NCBI RefSeq assembly: GCF_030936135.1
Contig: NC_082620.1
Coordinates: 3,534,001 to 3,598,000 of the forward strand
Reading direction: 5' to 3'
DNA length: 64,000 nt
Source of the DNA: Gavia stellata
Taxonomy: Eukaryota > Chordata > Aves > Gaviiformes > Gaviidae
Below, one piece after another: positions 14,056-24,933 of this stretch (the first letter of the stretch is position 1; the number at the start of each line of letters is the position of its first letter). Under the pieces are notes generated by a model. That model did not search any database, had not been told where the DNA came from, and saw nothing but the letters and a program-made list of their open reading frames with translations. A program made the translations under genes and the position numbers.

Positions 14056-17000
14056 CTGAGGAAACAGAATTCCAAGATTGCTGCATGCATCACTTCAGCG
14101 ACAGAAGGCTGGTGATGGACAAACAAGGAAACAAACCAGTCCCAAAACAAGATCCTGAAGGAGTTTGCTGAAGTTTAGTTCTGCCAGTTCCTTGTACCCG
14201 TGTGCTCACCTTCACTGTGTTATTAGCCATGCCGGCACAATTGATCTTTTTTGTTTTTTTTTTTTTTAACATAACATTGCATCAATGATGCACTATAGGC
14301 AAGGAAAAAGATTCCAACTTAAAACATAGAAAGTATTTAAACACTACTGGGAAAAGACGACAGGTGGGAAGAAGATGAAATTCTGCAAGAAGCGGAGTCC
14401 TGTGGAACATTTTCACAGACTTCTTGCTGAATCTCACAAATCTGCTCCTCAGATCTCCACCTGTCTACCCTTCCTCAGAAAGGGCTCCAGCACCTCTTCC
14501 CTGCCACAGGCCTGATGCACAACTCCCAATTCCTCTCACAGCAGTCCTGCTCACAGCTGCTCCTCCCAGAGCAGCCAGATTCGTTGGAGATGAGGCATCA
14601 TCCCCCTCGTATTACAGCATTCCTTTCTGAGCAAGAATCCTACCACACTCTAACCCACAGCCCTGCCAAGAAGAGCAGCCTTACTTATCCATTTCCACCT
14701 CTGTTTCCCACTCCAGAAGAGGAACTCCTCGCAAGTTCACATGGATGTCATAGATGCCTTTGTTGAAAAAGTCTCCTGTCCATTTGGCTACCTGCAGAGC
14801 AAATGGAAAGTCTACTGAGTTGTTGCTCCAAGTACAAGACCCCTTGGCTTATCATAGCCCTGGAAGGAACAGAGATTCAGGGCCAGCACATGTTCAAGCA
14901 GTCTGCAAGAAGCCAGAGCTAAGACCCTGCACTCACCATGAGGGTGATCATTATTGGGAGCCCATAGGTGATCTCGTTGGTGGATTCAATTAGGATGACG
15001 GTCAGGCTAATTGTCATGCGGACCACTCCTCCCAGGAATGCTGCTGCCCCAATCAGTGCAAAGGTTCCCGAGTAGATGTGATCCAGGCCAATGTAGCTAG
15101 GGTGAAACACAGAGCCCGGAGATTAGAATAACCTGACTGAGAGCTCGGCGTGCGTCTGCAGCACATCTCTCGCACACATACACACACTCAATGCACCTTT
15201 TGAGGAGGTTGGCGACCAGGCGTCCAAAGGCAGCCCCACAAAGCAGTGATGGCACAAAAAGACCACTGGGCACAGAGATCCCGTATGTCCAGCAGGAGAG
15301 TAAGAAATAGAGAAGGAAGAACAAGGACAGTGTGACTGGGCTGAAAGTACCTGCAACACAAAAAGAATCATGACTAAAGGGGCACAGGTCTGTCAGACAA
15401 AGACAGTAGTCTTGCACCATCCACCCCTCCGTTCACAGCAGGCTCATCTCACAACAGCTACTTAGTCTCCCAGTCCAAACACACATGAAGACAATGAATA
15501 AGTGAAAAAGAGAGGAAAAGCAGGCCTTTCTTCCCATGGAGGAGGCTTTCACCTGTTGTACTAGAAGTCCTCTTAGCCTTGTGGTTCTTATGACAAGGCT
15601 GATTCAAGCAAGATGAAGCTCTGAAGCCTAAGCATGGGATGGGGCAGTGTCTCTTAGCTACTCACCATCCTGGTGGAAGAGCTGCAAGATAGCTGACTCC
15701 TGAGGGTTGAAGAAGAGTGTGGCCATGTCATTGTAAGTTTCATTTGGGCAGAAAAAAGTTTTGATGCTTGAGTTCACATCCTCTGACATACCCTAATGCA
15801 GGACACAAAAGACACAAACAGTTAAAATCCACTCTCTCCTACATTAGTCTTTGTGCAGAATGGGAGTAACCCTTCTGTATAGGGCTGCCAGCTCACACTT
15901 GGGAAGTTCAGACCAAACATCAATAGCAGAGATGGGGCCTGCAAGATCAGTGGGGTCGCTAATTCACAGTTTGAGCTGCTTCAAAGTATGAAAGCAGAAA
16001 AGGCAGCTTTCATTATTACCCTAAGCTCCTGCAACTGTCTGTAGGCTTTCACTGAAGTTCTGTTACATACTGCATGCTGTCAAAAGCTCATTATGTGCCT
16101 GTGCTTCTCTGGAGGGTGAACAATATGATGGGGACATATAATGTTCACATAAGATTCCTCACCTGCAGGCTCAGAGTGTCATTGCCACTATGACTGGTAG
16201 AAGACATCTGCCGACACTCCCCCAGAACCATGGAGGCTACAAAGACCACAACTGTGGTAGTCAACGACACCAGCAGGCTCTCCAAGACCCTGCAAGTACA
16301 CAACAGAAACCATACATTGAAGCCACACTCAGCCCTGTAACCCAGTCCCAGCTCCACACACAACTTTGATAAGGTTGCAAGAAGACACAGTCACCATAGC
16401 TTAACATCAGAAGCAGGGAGACTCTGCAAGTCAAGCTGAATTATGACTTGGTTGCCAGGGATTGCATTAACTCCCCTTTTTAATTGCCTGCCCCAAAAAG
16501 GAGCTATTTCTGCCCAGGGAACACATAGTAGTCATGCATAAAAAGCCACACGGAAGGGTTCAGGGATGAGGCTGTTCACATGGGAATAATGTTCTGTAGA
16601 CCCTTACAGGGTAACAGTCTAGACAGGACTGGACAGGTTGATGCATAGTCTCTCATAATATCTTTTCTAACTGCTGAAGTACTATTTTTTTTTTTAACCT
16701 GGGCTTCTTATTTAGGAATTGTCTAGAGCAAACAAACATCTATTTTCCAGAATTATATAGCAATTCCCTCTAAATAGCACAGATATTAGCTCAGTTGTGG
16801 ATTTAATTAACCAAGATAATGAAAAAAAAAAATAGTGTGGAATCAGCTATTCCTTTCACATCTGTTTGGACAAGAATAAAAAAATACTGCATGGAGACAA
16901 AGCTCTGGTTTGTTCAGCTATAGCCTTTATAATAAAGAGCTCCCTTCATAGCCCTTGTTAAGGGGGGTTGCAGCTCTCTCTGTACCACCAGAGTAATTAC

Positions 17001-20000
17001 TAAAAGCAGAGGGACTGTAACATCTGGTTTCTGGTGTTCATTTTTAAGTTCTGTGGAGAACTTCATTTTGTGATTTCAAAAATAATAGGTCTAGGATTTC
17101 CTCCAATTCCTCTCATGGGGTCTTCTAGATTGATGCTTTTGTTTTGGGACACTGAACACAGATCAGAGATCCCTGCACAAACTCAAGAGAGCACAAGTAC
17201 CTGACCAGCTTTGGCTTGGGATGCACGTTCCGCATGCGGTACTTCGCAAGTCTCTTGTTCAGGCAGTTGAAGGTGGCTCCGAGAAGGCCTCCTACAATCC
17301 CCATCAGAATGAAGAAGCCCAAGTCCACAGCTGTCCAGAGGTGGCATTTCTTATCAGACTCAGAGCACTACATGTAGAAAAGCATTTAAAAAAAAAGCAT
17401 TAGAGTAGTTGCTGCAGTTTCCTACCAACGCTTCTGTTTCCACAGCAAGAGACTTTCAGCAGCTATGACCACAGGGAAAAAATTCTGTCTTAGGGTATCA
17501 ATATATTGCAGCTAAGTATCAACTGCCCTTAACTGAAATACAAGCATGTGTCAAAAAAAAAAAAAAAAGAAACACTGAACTGACAAGCAACTGGAATAGG
17601 GGGAAAATAACAGCACTAAATCTTACCTTAAATTCCCCAAAGTTCAGCAGCCCAGGGAGCTGGAAAGACCCCCAACTTCCAAACTGAATCCCAGAGCGGA
17701 AAAAATTCAGGGTGAAGGTGGCAGCCATGGAACAGAAAAGCTGAGGAAGTTAAAAAAAAAGAAGAACTAAACACTCCCAAAATTAAGACTGGCACAGTCA
17801 GTTCTTCCTTGAGACTTATGCCTGGGGATGGAAATCTCAGAGCCTTCTCAAGCTTTAGGAGAATAGTCCTACTGAAGTTTAACACCCATTGCCTGCTGCA
17901 AAAGACAGCAGGGCTAGAATGGACTACTATAATTATCTGATTTGGTTTCCCACACAAGAAGTTAAGAATTTCACCTAGTAATTCTTGCAGCAAAAGCTCC
18001 TTTTTTTTTTTTTGTCAAAGATGCTAATTTGCAGTTGCAAATCAATTATAACGCACTAACACAGCTTGCTTAGAGTTGGAATTGAGGTCTTCATTGGCTC
18101 TGAAAGAGTTGCTATCTTGGCAAATCCCCTGGCTCCTTTTATCCCCACTGAGAAAGAGCAAAGTAACTGAATCCCATCAACAGGACATTTGGCATAAGAA
18201 ATGCAAAAAACATCCTGAAATCAATACATTTTTAAAATACTGTCAACTTCATGAAAGTAGGCGCTAGAAGCAGAGAAATCGACAACCTGAAGGCACATGG
18301 CATTGCTGCAACACAGCTCCCCAAGGAGCCCTTTCTCCCAGGTACACTAAATCTGCTGCCTACAGAGATGCCCCATAGTCCCAGATACTACCAGACTTGT
18401 CTCTGCTCTTGATCTGTAGTAATTCTGGAGGACTCAGAGCAGGCAATCTCTCTCCTGCCAGGAGAGCTCAGGAGGAGACATAGGATAATCTGAATGCCCT
18501 CATGGACAAGCCCTCCCAAAGGTCCAGCTCAAGGAAGAGACACACAGAAAGAGACAGAGTCATTACTCACCACTTTCCATGTAAGTCCCTGGTTCCAGAA
18601 GGAGGAACCTTCTTCCAAGCTGAAAAGAGTGCCCCCAATTGGGGCTCCAAAGGCAGCCGCAACCCCTGCAGCAGCTCCAGCAGATACAAAATCCCTTTTA
18701 TCCCTGAAATGAAGAGGAAAACAATCTCAGTCTATCAAAGTAGAGCTCTGGAGGTGCTTAGGTTCTGCAAAGAGACCATTCCTATTCATGGATATATCCC
18801 AGGGATACAGGAGTCACGGCTGGGAGAAATGTTGGCCATTGCAGGCAACACCATTTATTCAGTAAGTCATTGCAGCATCATGCTCTTTCTCTAGAGCACC
18901 AATACAGAGCAAAACTCTGGCACTACACCACTGCCCAGTATGAAGAACTATCCCAAACTGCGGTGCTCCAGCATCACTTGAAGGAACTACAGAGAGGGAA
19001 GGGCAAGATTTTGTTCACATTCAGGTGGACCAGCCTTCTCTGTAGTATATCTTGGTCATAAGGGGTGAGTAACTGAGCTTGTTCCCAACAATGAAGCCAC
19101 TGAACCATTCACATTAAAGGTTTTAAATGGGTAGAGATTTGCTGAGTAGTACAAGAGAACATCAATGAACATGGAGACCACAGCAGAGCAGCATGGAAGA
19201 GTTAAGCCCTGGTGCTGTCTTGCTGCAGAATGAAATTGCAGGACACTAAAGAGAAAATGAAAAAAACAGCAGACTGATTCATCCCAGCCCACCACCCTTC
19301 TCCCAAGGAAGTCTGCTCACCCATTTTCCCCTCCTCCACATCCTGGGTACAGTACCTGTCACTGCGGAAATAGGGAAAGTTAAATTGGATCTTCCTCAAA
19401 GAGATGCTCTGGAACTACAAACAAAGTAAAGATTTAGAAACATAGGACATGGAAACTTACTCCTCACAGTACTCTTACAAAGCAGTGGTGTGACCAGGCC
19501 AGCGACCCAGGCCAGCACTAACCTGTGGCAAACCCGCACCTACGACAGCACCACTGTGAATCATTGGACCCTCCTTCCCAACAAAAAGACCTGGAAAAAC
19601 AAAACTGATGAGGCAACATGCTCCCCTGCCTTTCCCTTGCTGACAATGCCAGGAGAGATCAGCTCACCACTCCCATGCCATGGCACAGTCACCTGTGCCA
19701 AGCCTGCAGCTCCTCCCTATGCCCTCAAGGTGAAGGAAGGTGCTGACCCTTGTCTCCTCAACCCCCCAAATGTTTGTGAAGACTTTCACAGACTTGGCAC
19801 TCCAAGTGGGTGGAACCATTCAAAGACAGCTGTTAAAAGGACTCTGAACTCTCCAGGTTACTCTGCCCTGCAGCCTAGAACACAGACTCCTTCAGGCTGC
19901 TCTAGACAATGTGTTCTGGAGAATTGTCAGGTCTCCCTCTTGGATTGAGGCACAAAGAGCCACTTCTGACTAGCCTACCCAGAAAAAGATCTGTTCCCCC

Positions 20001-23000
20001 AATAGTCCTCATCCTTCTGTCTATTTTCTACTCTATACATGCATTCCGGGCTCATCACTCTGCTCCAGCCCATCAAAATCATTTTACTGGAAAGGTAGAA
20101 GCCTTTTGTACCCTACATACAGCAGAGACAGCATTTTTCCCCCTTTAGTGATTCCTTACCCCAACAAGATCAAGACTCCACAGTCCTTCTTACCTCCTGC
20201 CACACTGAAGAGCACTCCTATGGCTTTGCACACCACCGTCCGGAGACGCACAACCCCTGGAACCTTTACCCCGTTGAGGTAGCACTTAATTTCAGGGATT
20301 CCTGATCCAGCTGCTACAGGCTGCAGAAAAGAAACACTGATGCTGTGCTGCATCGATTCCATAACTGACCAACAGTATCTCATCAGAGAGCACAAGGGAC
20401 CAAGAGACCCTGCTTAGCTAAATCAATTAGCACTGTGATGCTAGTTTGATGTTTTGGGGCAGAAAGTGCTTCTGGCAAGAAGGAAACTTCTTACCCAGGA
20501 CCTGTGTGAGAGCAAAGGGAGGCTAGGTAAGGAGCAGCAGTGGACCAAAGCCTTACTTGGATCAGGACCAGAAGACTGGCAAAAAAAACAAAGGTCAGGT
20601 TGAACCCCAGCAGCTCCAGCAAGGACAAGGCAAGACAGCCTTTCTCAGTGCATTCTTCCACCGCTGCAGGGACGGTCAAGGAAAACAACATTCCTACCAC
20701 CACCACACAATCATTCGGTACTGTCTGGGGGTCCCACTGGCATCAGAAGTCAAGCCTGTGCTTCCTAATCCAGCCAGGGCAGCCAACACAACCTATCAGG
20801 AAGCCAGGCTTTCTTTTCAGAGCTCAAGATGGAGCTACAAGAAGAGAAACCACATATTCTTTCAGGGATTAACCTTTGCCTACGTACATGATACTGGTTT
20901 CTACGTACATTTCTTGATTTCATGGACTGAATTACATAGGCAAGTTGAAAACTTGATTAATCATCAACAACATGACTGACGGCAGAAGTCTGAGAGTCAG
21001 CTGTTCTGCGCAAAACACAGCAACAGAAAGGAAAAGGTCACTTGAGTCTAACAGGAATCCACACACTAGATAAAAGATACAGCTTTGTACCACCCGGAAC
21101 TTGAGCTGGGTAAAGAGCCGTACGAAGAAATCCACAAAGAGGCCCACCTATGAAAAAGAAGACAGATCTGCCATCAGAAATTACTACATACAAGTAACAA
21201 AGACCAGCCTCTAGTAAGTCCTACCAGAAGTATGCACACATGGGAGGACAGAGGATGAAGAAGGCACAAGCACTGTTCAGAGTAAAGTAACTTCAGAAGA
21301 TCAGATTTGATGCCTCCCTCGTTCTCACTAGGACAGATCCATCTTAGAATTATTCCTGAAGAGACGCATTTCAGAGTACTAATCTGGTAGCATTTTTTAA
21401 CACCCACAACATACTTCAGGGGACAGAAGAAAGCTGGTGTTTAATGGAGGCATACAGTCAGCAAAGCTAATTTTCAAATACTCTAGAAAACACATGCAGT
21501 AAAGTTAGTACCACCAAACATTAAAAAAAATACAACTCAACTGTAAATTAGCATCCTTTTTTATTAAGTGCTCACTTTGGACAAATTTTCCTGTATGCAG
21601 AATTAAAGGATTTGCCAGAATACTTTGCAAAGAAAGCACAGCAAGATCTGAAAGAAAAAAAGGCTTCCTGCAAAATAATCTAGCAACAATGTGCTACAAT
21701 TCCCAAAAGACAACTCCAGCTACTAAGCTCTCCACTTCATGAAAGAGAATGTTTCCTCCTCTATACTCCTTGGCCATTGACTTCTAAACTATTCCTGCTT
21801 AGTCTCCTGATTTTCCTCATTCCCCAAACAGCATGACCCTTACCAGTCCTGTGCAGACTCCAATAGCAAAAACCATCACCCACTTCACTGCTTCATATCT
21901 CTGGGCTTTCTGTTTAGGAAGAGGATTAAAAAAAAAAAAGCCAAGTCAAAGCAACATAGAAATGGGGATCGGAAAAAGGCGGTTTTGGGCTCCACAGCTC
22001 AATTACAGCTAGAGTAATAAATCAACAGAAGATGGTGACAACAGCAAACTGAAAATAGGGAACTGAAAGTGCTGAACATCTCACTCACTTTAAACCTAAG
22101 GATAAGAACAGATGCTGGGAGCTATAATCGCCACCCATATTTTTATTCTTTTCATAGAGAAACAAAGAGAACACATAGAATTTCTTTCATAAAGAAGAAA
22201 AAAACCCCACAAAACTTCCCGCAGTGGAGAGTATTTAGAATCATAGAATGGTTTGGGTTGGAAGGGACCTTTAAAGATCATCTAGTCCAATCCCCCCGCC
22301 ATGGTCAGTGACATCTTTCACTAGATTGGGTTGCTCAAATCCCCATTCAACCTGACCTTGAACATTTCCAATGATGGGGCATCCACAACTTCTCTGTGCA
22401 AATTTTCCTGGGCAATTTCCACAGTTTTAGCTCTCAAGCTAATGAAAAAGAAAGAACAAGGTCCTACCTTGTTGTCCATGCTCTCCAAAACTTCCAAGTA
22501 TGGGTCATTGATACAGCGATCATAATCCAAGCTCTGAAAGAATGCCAAAACACCAATTTAAGAGAATCAGCTGCAACAGATTGTGCAAAAAACTATGGAT
22601 CGAAGACCTTGTTAAAGACTACAGAGTCATTACTACCCCCACAGCAGATTTTGCAAACAACAGTAGGAGCAAAAACTCCTGGAAATAACTTCATTTAAAT
22701 ATTTCCAGCAGAGCCAGACCCTGAAAATCAGGAAGTGAAAGAACAGACCTATTTCACCGCCCAAGCTGAGAGAGATAGGGAACCAAACAGGAGCACGACC
22801 AATTAATACAACTTTAAATTAAAGAAGTCACGTTGTACAGATTTAGACTTGACTTCTTTAAGTGCCTCCAATTTGACAGTACAGGGGATAACATTAGATA
22901 TGTATATTTAATCTCTCACTACAACAGGAACACTAAATAGGAATTCCTCTCCAGATGAACAGCATCAATTCTTAAGCTTATCACAGCAGGGAATTAAAAG

Positions 23001-24696
23001 CAATATAGAGTTGCCCAGTCGTACTCACAAAGTACCAGTACCTTCTATGTACATCAGCTTCACCTTTTCAAGCCAGTAACAGGCTGAGCTGGTGACACCC
23101 ATGCTGACAGCAACTGCTCTAAATAGCTCAGGGCTACCACATAGGCATGCAAAAAGCAAAAATCTACTGTAAGAAGGAGGATTTGATAGATGAGAAGATC
23201 TGCTGTGAGCCAGCATGACAAAAGAGGCAGCAGTAAGGCAACAGTGACCAAGTAGCTACAGATACTTTCTACAGTCATGAGGAAACAAGACCACTAGAGC
23301 CTGTAAATCTCACATTAAAAAAGTGGAACAACACAGCAGACCCTGAAAATGAATTTTCTCAACGACAGTCTGACTTGAGCAGCAGATGTTCAAGCTCCAC
23401 TCACAGGGCTTTAACCCAGAAACGTATAATGGTGAGGAACAGTTCTTTGCAAGGGCAGCAACTCTTGGTATTTCTGCTGATGCCAATGCAATCTAATTTG
23501 TAATGCATTTTGACTACCTGCCCCTTTACAAACTCAAACAGATAGCAACCTGCCTACAGTTCTTTTCACGTTAATTTCACAAGCTCTTATCAGTTAATTT
23601 CCCACCTCATAGTCTTTGCGTGGAAGGATCTCATCCTCCTCTTCATGAGTTTCTCCTAGGATTGTCTGCAAAACAAACACGGGAAACGAAAATCATCAAG
23701 GGAATGAACACATGTAAAAGTGCTCACGAACATTGGTAGTGAAGTCAAAATTAGGGAAGGCTTATGCCACTATTGTTTATAAAGCCAGAGTATGGATTAC
23801 CAGACCACCACTTACTTTGGGGTAACTGTATAGGGTCTTACCATAAAGCTTGCCCCTCAGCAAGAATAGACTACATTACTTCTATATGGGAGCTCCCCAC
23901 AGCATAGTAAAGCTGAGTTCTAAACCCACATCCCAGCTTCCTTCACAGCAACAGGTTACAGGGAAGCACAGGGCAAGAAACTTGCACAGACAGCATTCTC
24001 CTACGCTGCAGCTGGAAAGAACCCCTGCCAGAGCCACTCCTTTCTAATGGTTGCAAGGGGTGCTGTACCCGGGAGGAGCTGCAGCACAGGCTGAGGCACC
24101 AGCCCAGAGGCTGGGATACCAGACCCAGCCAAAGCAAACGTTGTCTGGGGTACCGGGACAGCGCGGGCCGAGGCACTGGCAACAGAGGCTGAGGTACTGG
24201 GCGCAACACGGGGCAAAAGAACGGGAACGGGCCGAGGCGTCGGCCCGAGCATCGGCTGAGCTACTGGGCCCTTCCGCGCCAGCTGAGGTACCGCGCCCTG
24301 CGGCGCCGGGCCGAGGGCCGCCTGAGGTACCGCACCCTGAGGCGGAGGTACCGCACCCTGAGGCGCAGGCACCGGGGACGGAGGTACCGGGCCCTGAGGC
24401 GCCGGGCCGAGCGTGGGCTGAGGCGCCGGCACCTGGGGCGGAGGCACTGGGCCCAGCCCCATAGCAACACTCAACGCCCCCCACAGCCGCCCGCCCTCAG
24501 GCGCTCCCCAGAGCCGACGCGGCGGCGGGGCCAGGCCGCGGCCCGGTGTCGGGGCACCGCCAGCAGGCACGAGGCCGGAGGCGGCCGGGGGCGCGCGGGG
24601 CCGCGGCCGTACCAGCTCCTCGGGGGTGCGGCTCTCCCGCTCGCCGCAGCAGCGCGGGCAGCAGCAGCAGCAGAGCCCGGACCCGCACCCCGCCAT
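9015..24696 (-). CDS. CLCN6: CLCN6, chloride/proton exchanger ClC-6 (23 coding exons)
   Basis: ClC-6 is a late-endosomal 2Cl-/H+ exchanger of the CLC family. Exons, 5' to 3': 24696-24613, 23665-23606, 22533-22468, 21909-21844, 21147-21081, 20663-20557, 20320-20194, 19590-19523, 19414-19356, 18703-18571, 17740-17627, 17367-17201, 16289-16163, 15792-15666, 15350-15197, 15096-14937, 14791-14685, 14055-13869, 13232-13075, 12236-12080, 11361-11254, 10584-10459, 9095-9015. All introns are GT-AG, all phases close, and the total is 2610 nt, or 869 residues, the human length. The start ATG opens [13 protein letters not shown], a Cys-rich N-terminus like the human one. The selectivity motif GSGIPE (about residue 155), the gating motif GKEGP (Glu199) and [10 protein letters not shown] (proton Glu, about 266) are present, followed by two C-terminal CBS domains. 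The protein ends LRQHYQTI. Residue 150, Glu in human ClC-6, reads as Gln. It shares a promoter region with MTHFR. Confidence 0.97.
19523..19590 (-). other. CLCN6: CLCN6 exon carrying the gating glutamate
   Basis: This 68-nt exon encodes [20 protein letters not shown]. The Glu of GKEGP is the gating glutamate of CLC proteins (human ClC-6 Glu200, residue 199 in this model). The start is phase 1 and the end phase 0, both matching the adjoining exons. Keeping both this Glu and the later proton glutamate in LEEGSSFW supports exchanger, not channel, function. Confidence 0.93.
22237..22440 (-). mobile_element. CR1 LINE 3'-end fragment
   Basis: The plus strand reads AATCATAGAATGGTTTGGGT, continues into the GGAAGGGACC and ATCATCTAGTCCAA blocks, and later contains GATGGGGCATCCACAAC. 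This is the reverse complement of the end of chicken repeat 1 (CR1), so the element is in minus orientation, the same sense as CLCN6. Only about 200 nt are recognisable, a typical 5'-truncated copy, and it is clearly diverged. It lies in the intron after CLCN6 exon 3, and its homology fades within about 30 nt of that exon's donor site. This repeat is the best single pointer to a bird or other sauropsid. Confidence 0.9.
24051..24470. repeat. GC-rich degenerate minisatellite in CLCN6 intron 1
   Basis: The stretch is built from short imperfect units around a core like CTGAGGTACCGCGCCCTG or CTGAGGCGCCGGGCC, roughly 15-21 nt each, repeated many times with drift. Units are most regular between about 24250 and 24440. 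Reading frames stay open on both strands because the unit is GC-rich and stop-poor, giving Pro/Gly/Ala-rich hypothetical peptides. I take these to be artefacts of composition. The tract lies wholly within the first CLCN6 intron (23666-24612). Confidence 0.8.
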
Positions 24697-24699
24697 CTT
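24690..24699 (-). promoter_or_regulatory. YY1-type motif over the CLCN6 start codon
   Basis: On the minus strand the sequence around the CLCN6 initiator is AAGATGGCGG, a match to the classic YY1 element. The ATG of this element is the start codon itself (24696-24694). YY1 sites in this position are a known feature of TATA-less CpG-island promoters with short 5' UTRs. This suggests the CLCN6 transcript starts only a short way upstream, near 24700-24800. Confidence 0.6.
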
Positions 24700-24729
24700 C
24701 CGCCGCCGCCGCCACCGCCCCTTCCCGGC

Positions 24730-24933
24730 CCCACCCACCGCGCCGCGCGTGACCCCGCCGCGGCCGCCGCCTAGCCCCGCCCCCTTGAGCGCGGCGCGGG
24801 GGAGCTGAGGTCACGGCGCCATGTCGGAGAAGGGAAAGCGCGGGGCACCACGTGACCCGCCCCGCCCCGCCCGGCCTTAAAGCGCCGCGGGGTGCGGCCG
24901 CCCGCGATGCGCAGCGCTCGGCACCGCTGGCAG
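24730..24933. promoter_or_regulatory. Divergent CpG-island promoter of CLCN6 and MTHFR
   Basis: About 210 nt separate the CLCN6 start codon from the probable MTHFR first exon. The stretch is very GC- and CpG-rich. It contains an E-box with flank CACGTGAC at 24849-24856, directly followed by a run of CCGCCCCGCCCCGCCC GC boxes (about 24857-24873) and a TATA-like CTTAAAG near 24875. The head-to-head arrangement of the two genes in one CpG island implies shared control. The E-box flank resembles the CLEAR-type sites of lysosomal genes, but that reading is inference. Confidence 0.65.
24890..24933 (+). other. MTHFR: Probable MTHFR non-coding exon 1 with donor site
   Basis: GCTGGCAG followed by GTGAGC gives a strong donor with the exon end at 24933, in the CpG island and correctly oriented for MTHFR. 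The next acceptor used is at 27579-27580, just before the MTHFR start codon. The exon's 5' edge is not defined by sequence. An ATG at 24907 lies in it and would open a short upstream frame (see findings). Confidence 0.5.

Noticed and set aside
19490-19948. A 152-codon open frame on the plus strand
   Set aside because: It overlaps the CLCN6 gating exon in antisense and has no protein-like features.
24001-24738. A 245-codon open frame, minus strand, across CLCN6 exon 1 and intron 1
   Set aside because: It reads through the exon 1 donor into the GC-rich minisatellite. The true exon stops at 24613 and the rest is composition-driven.
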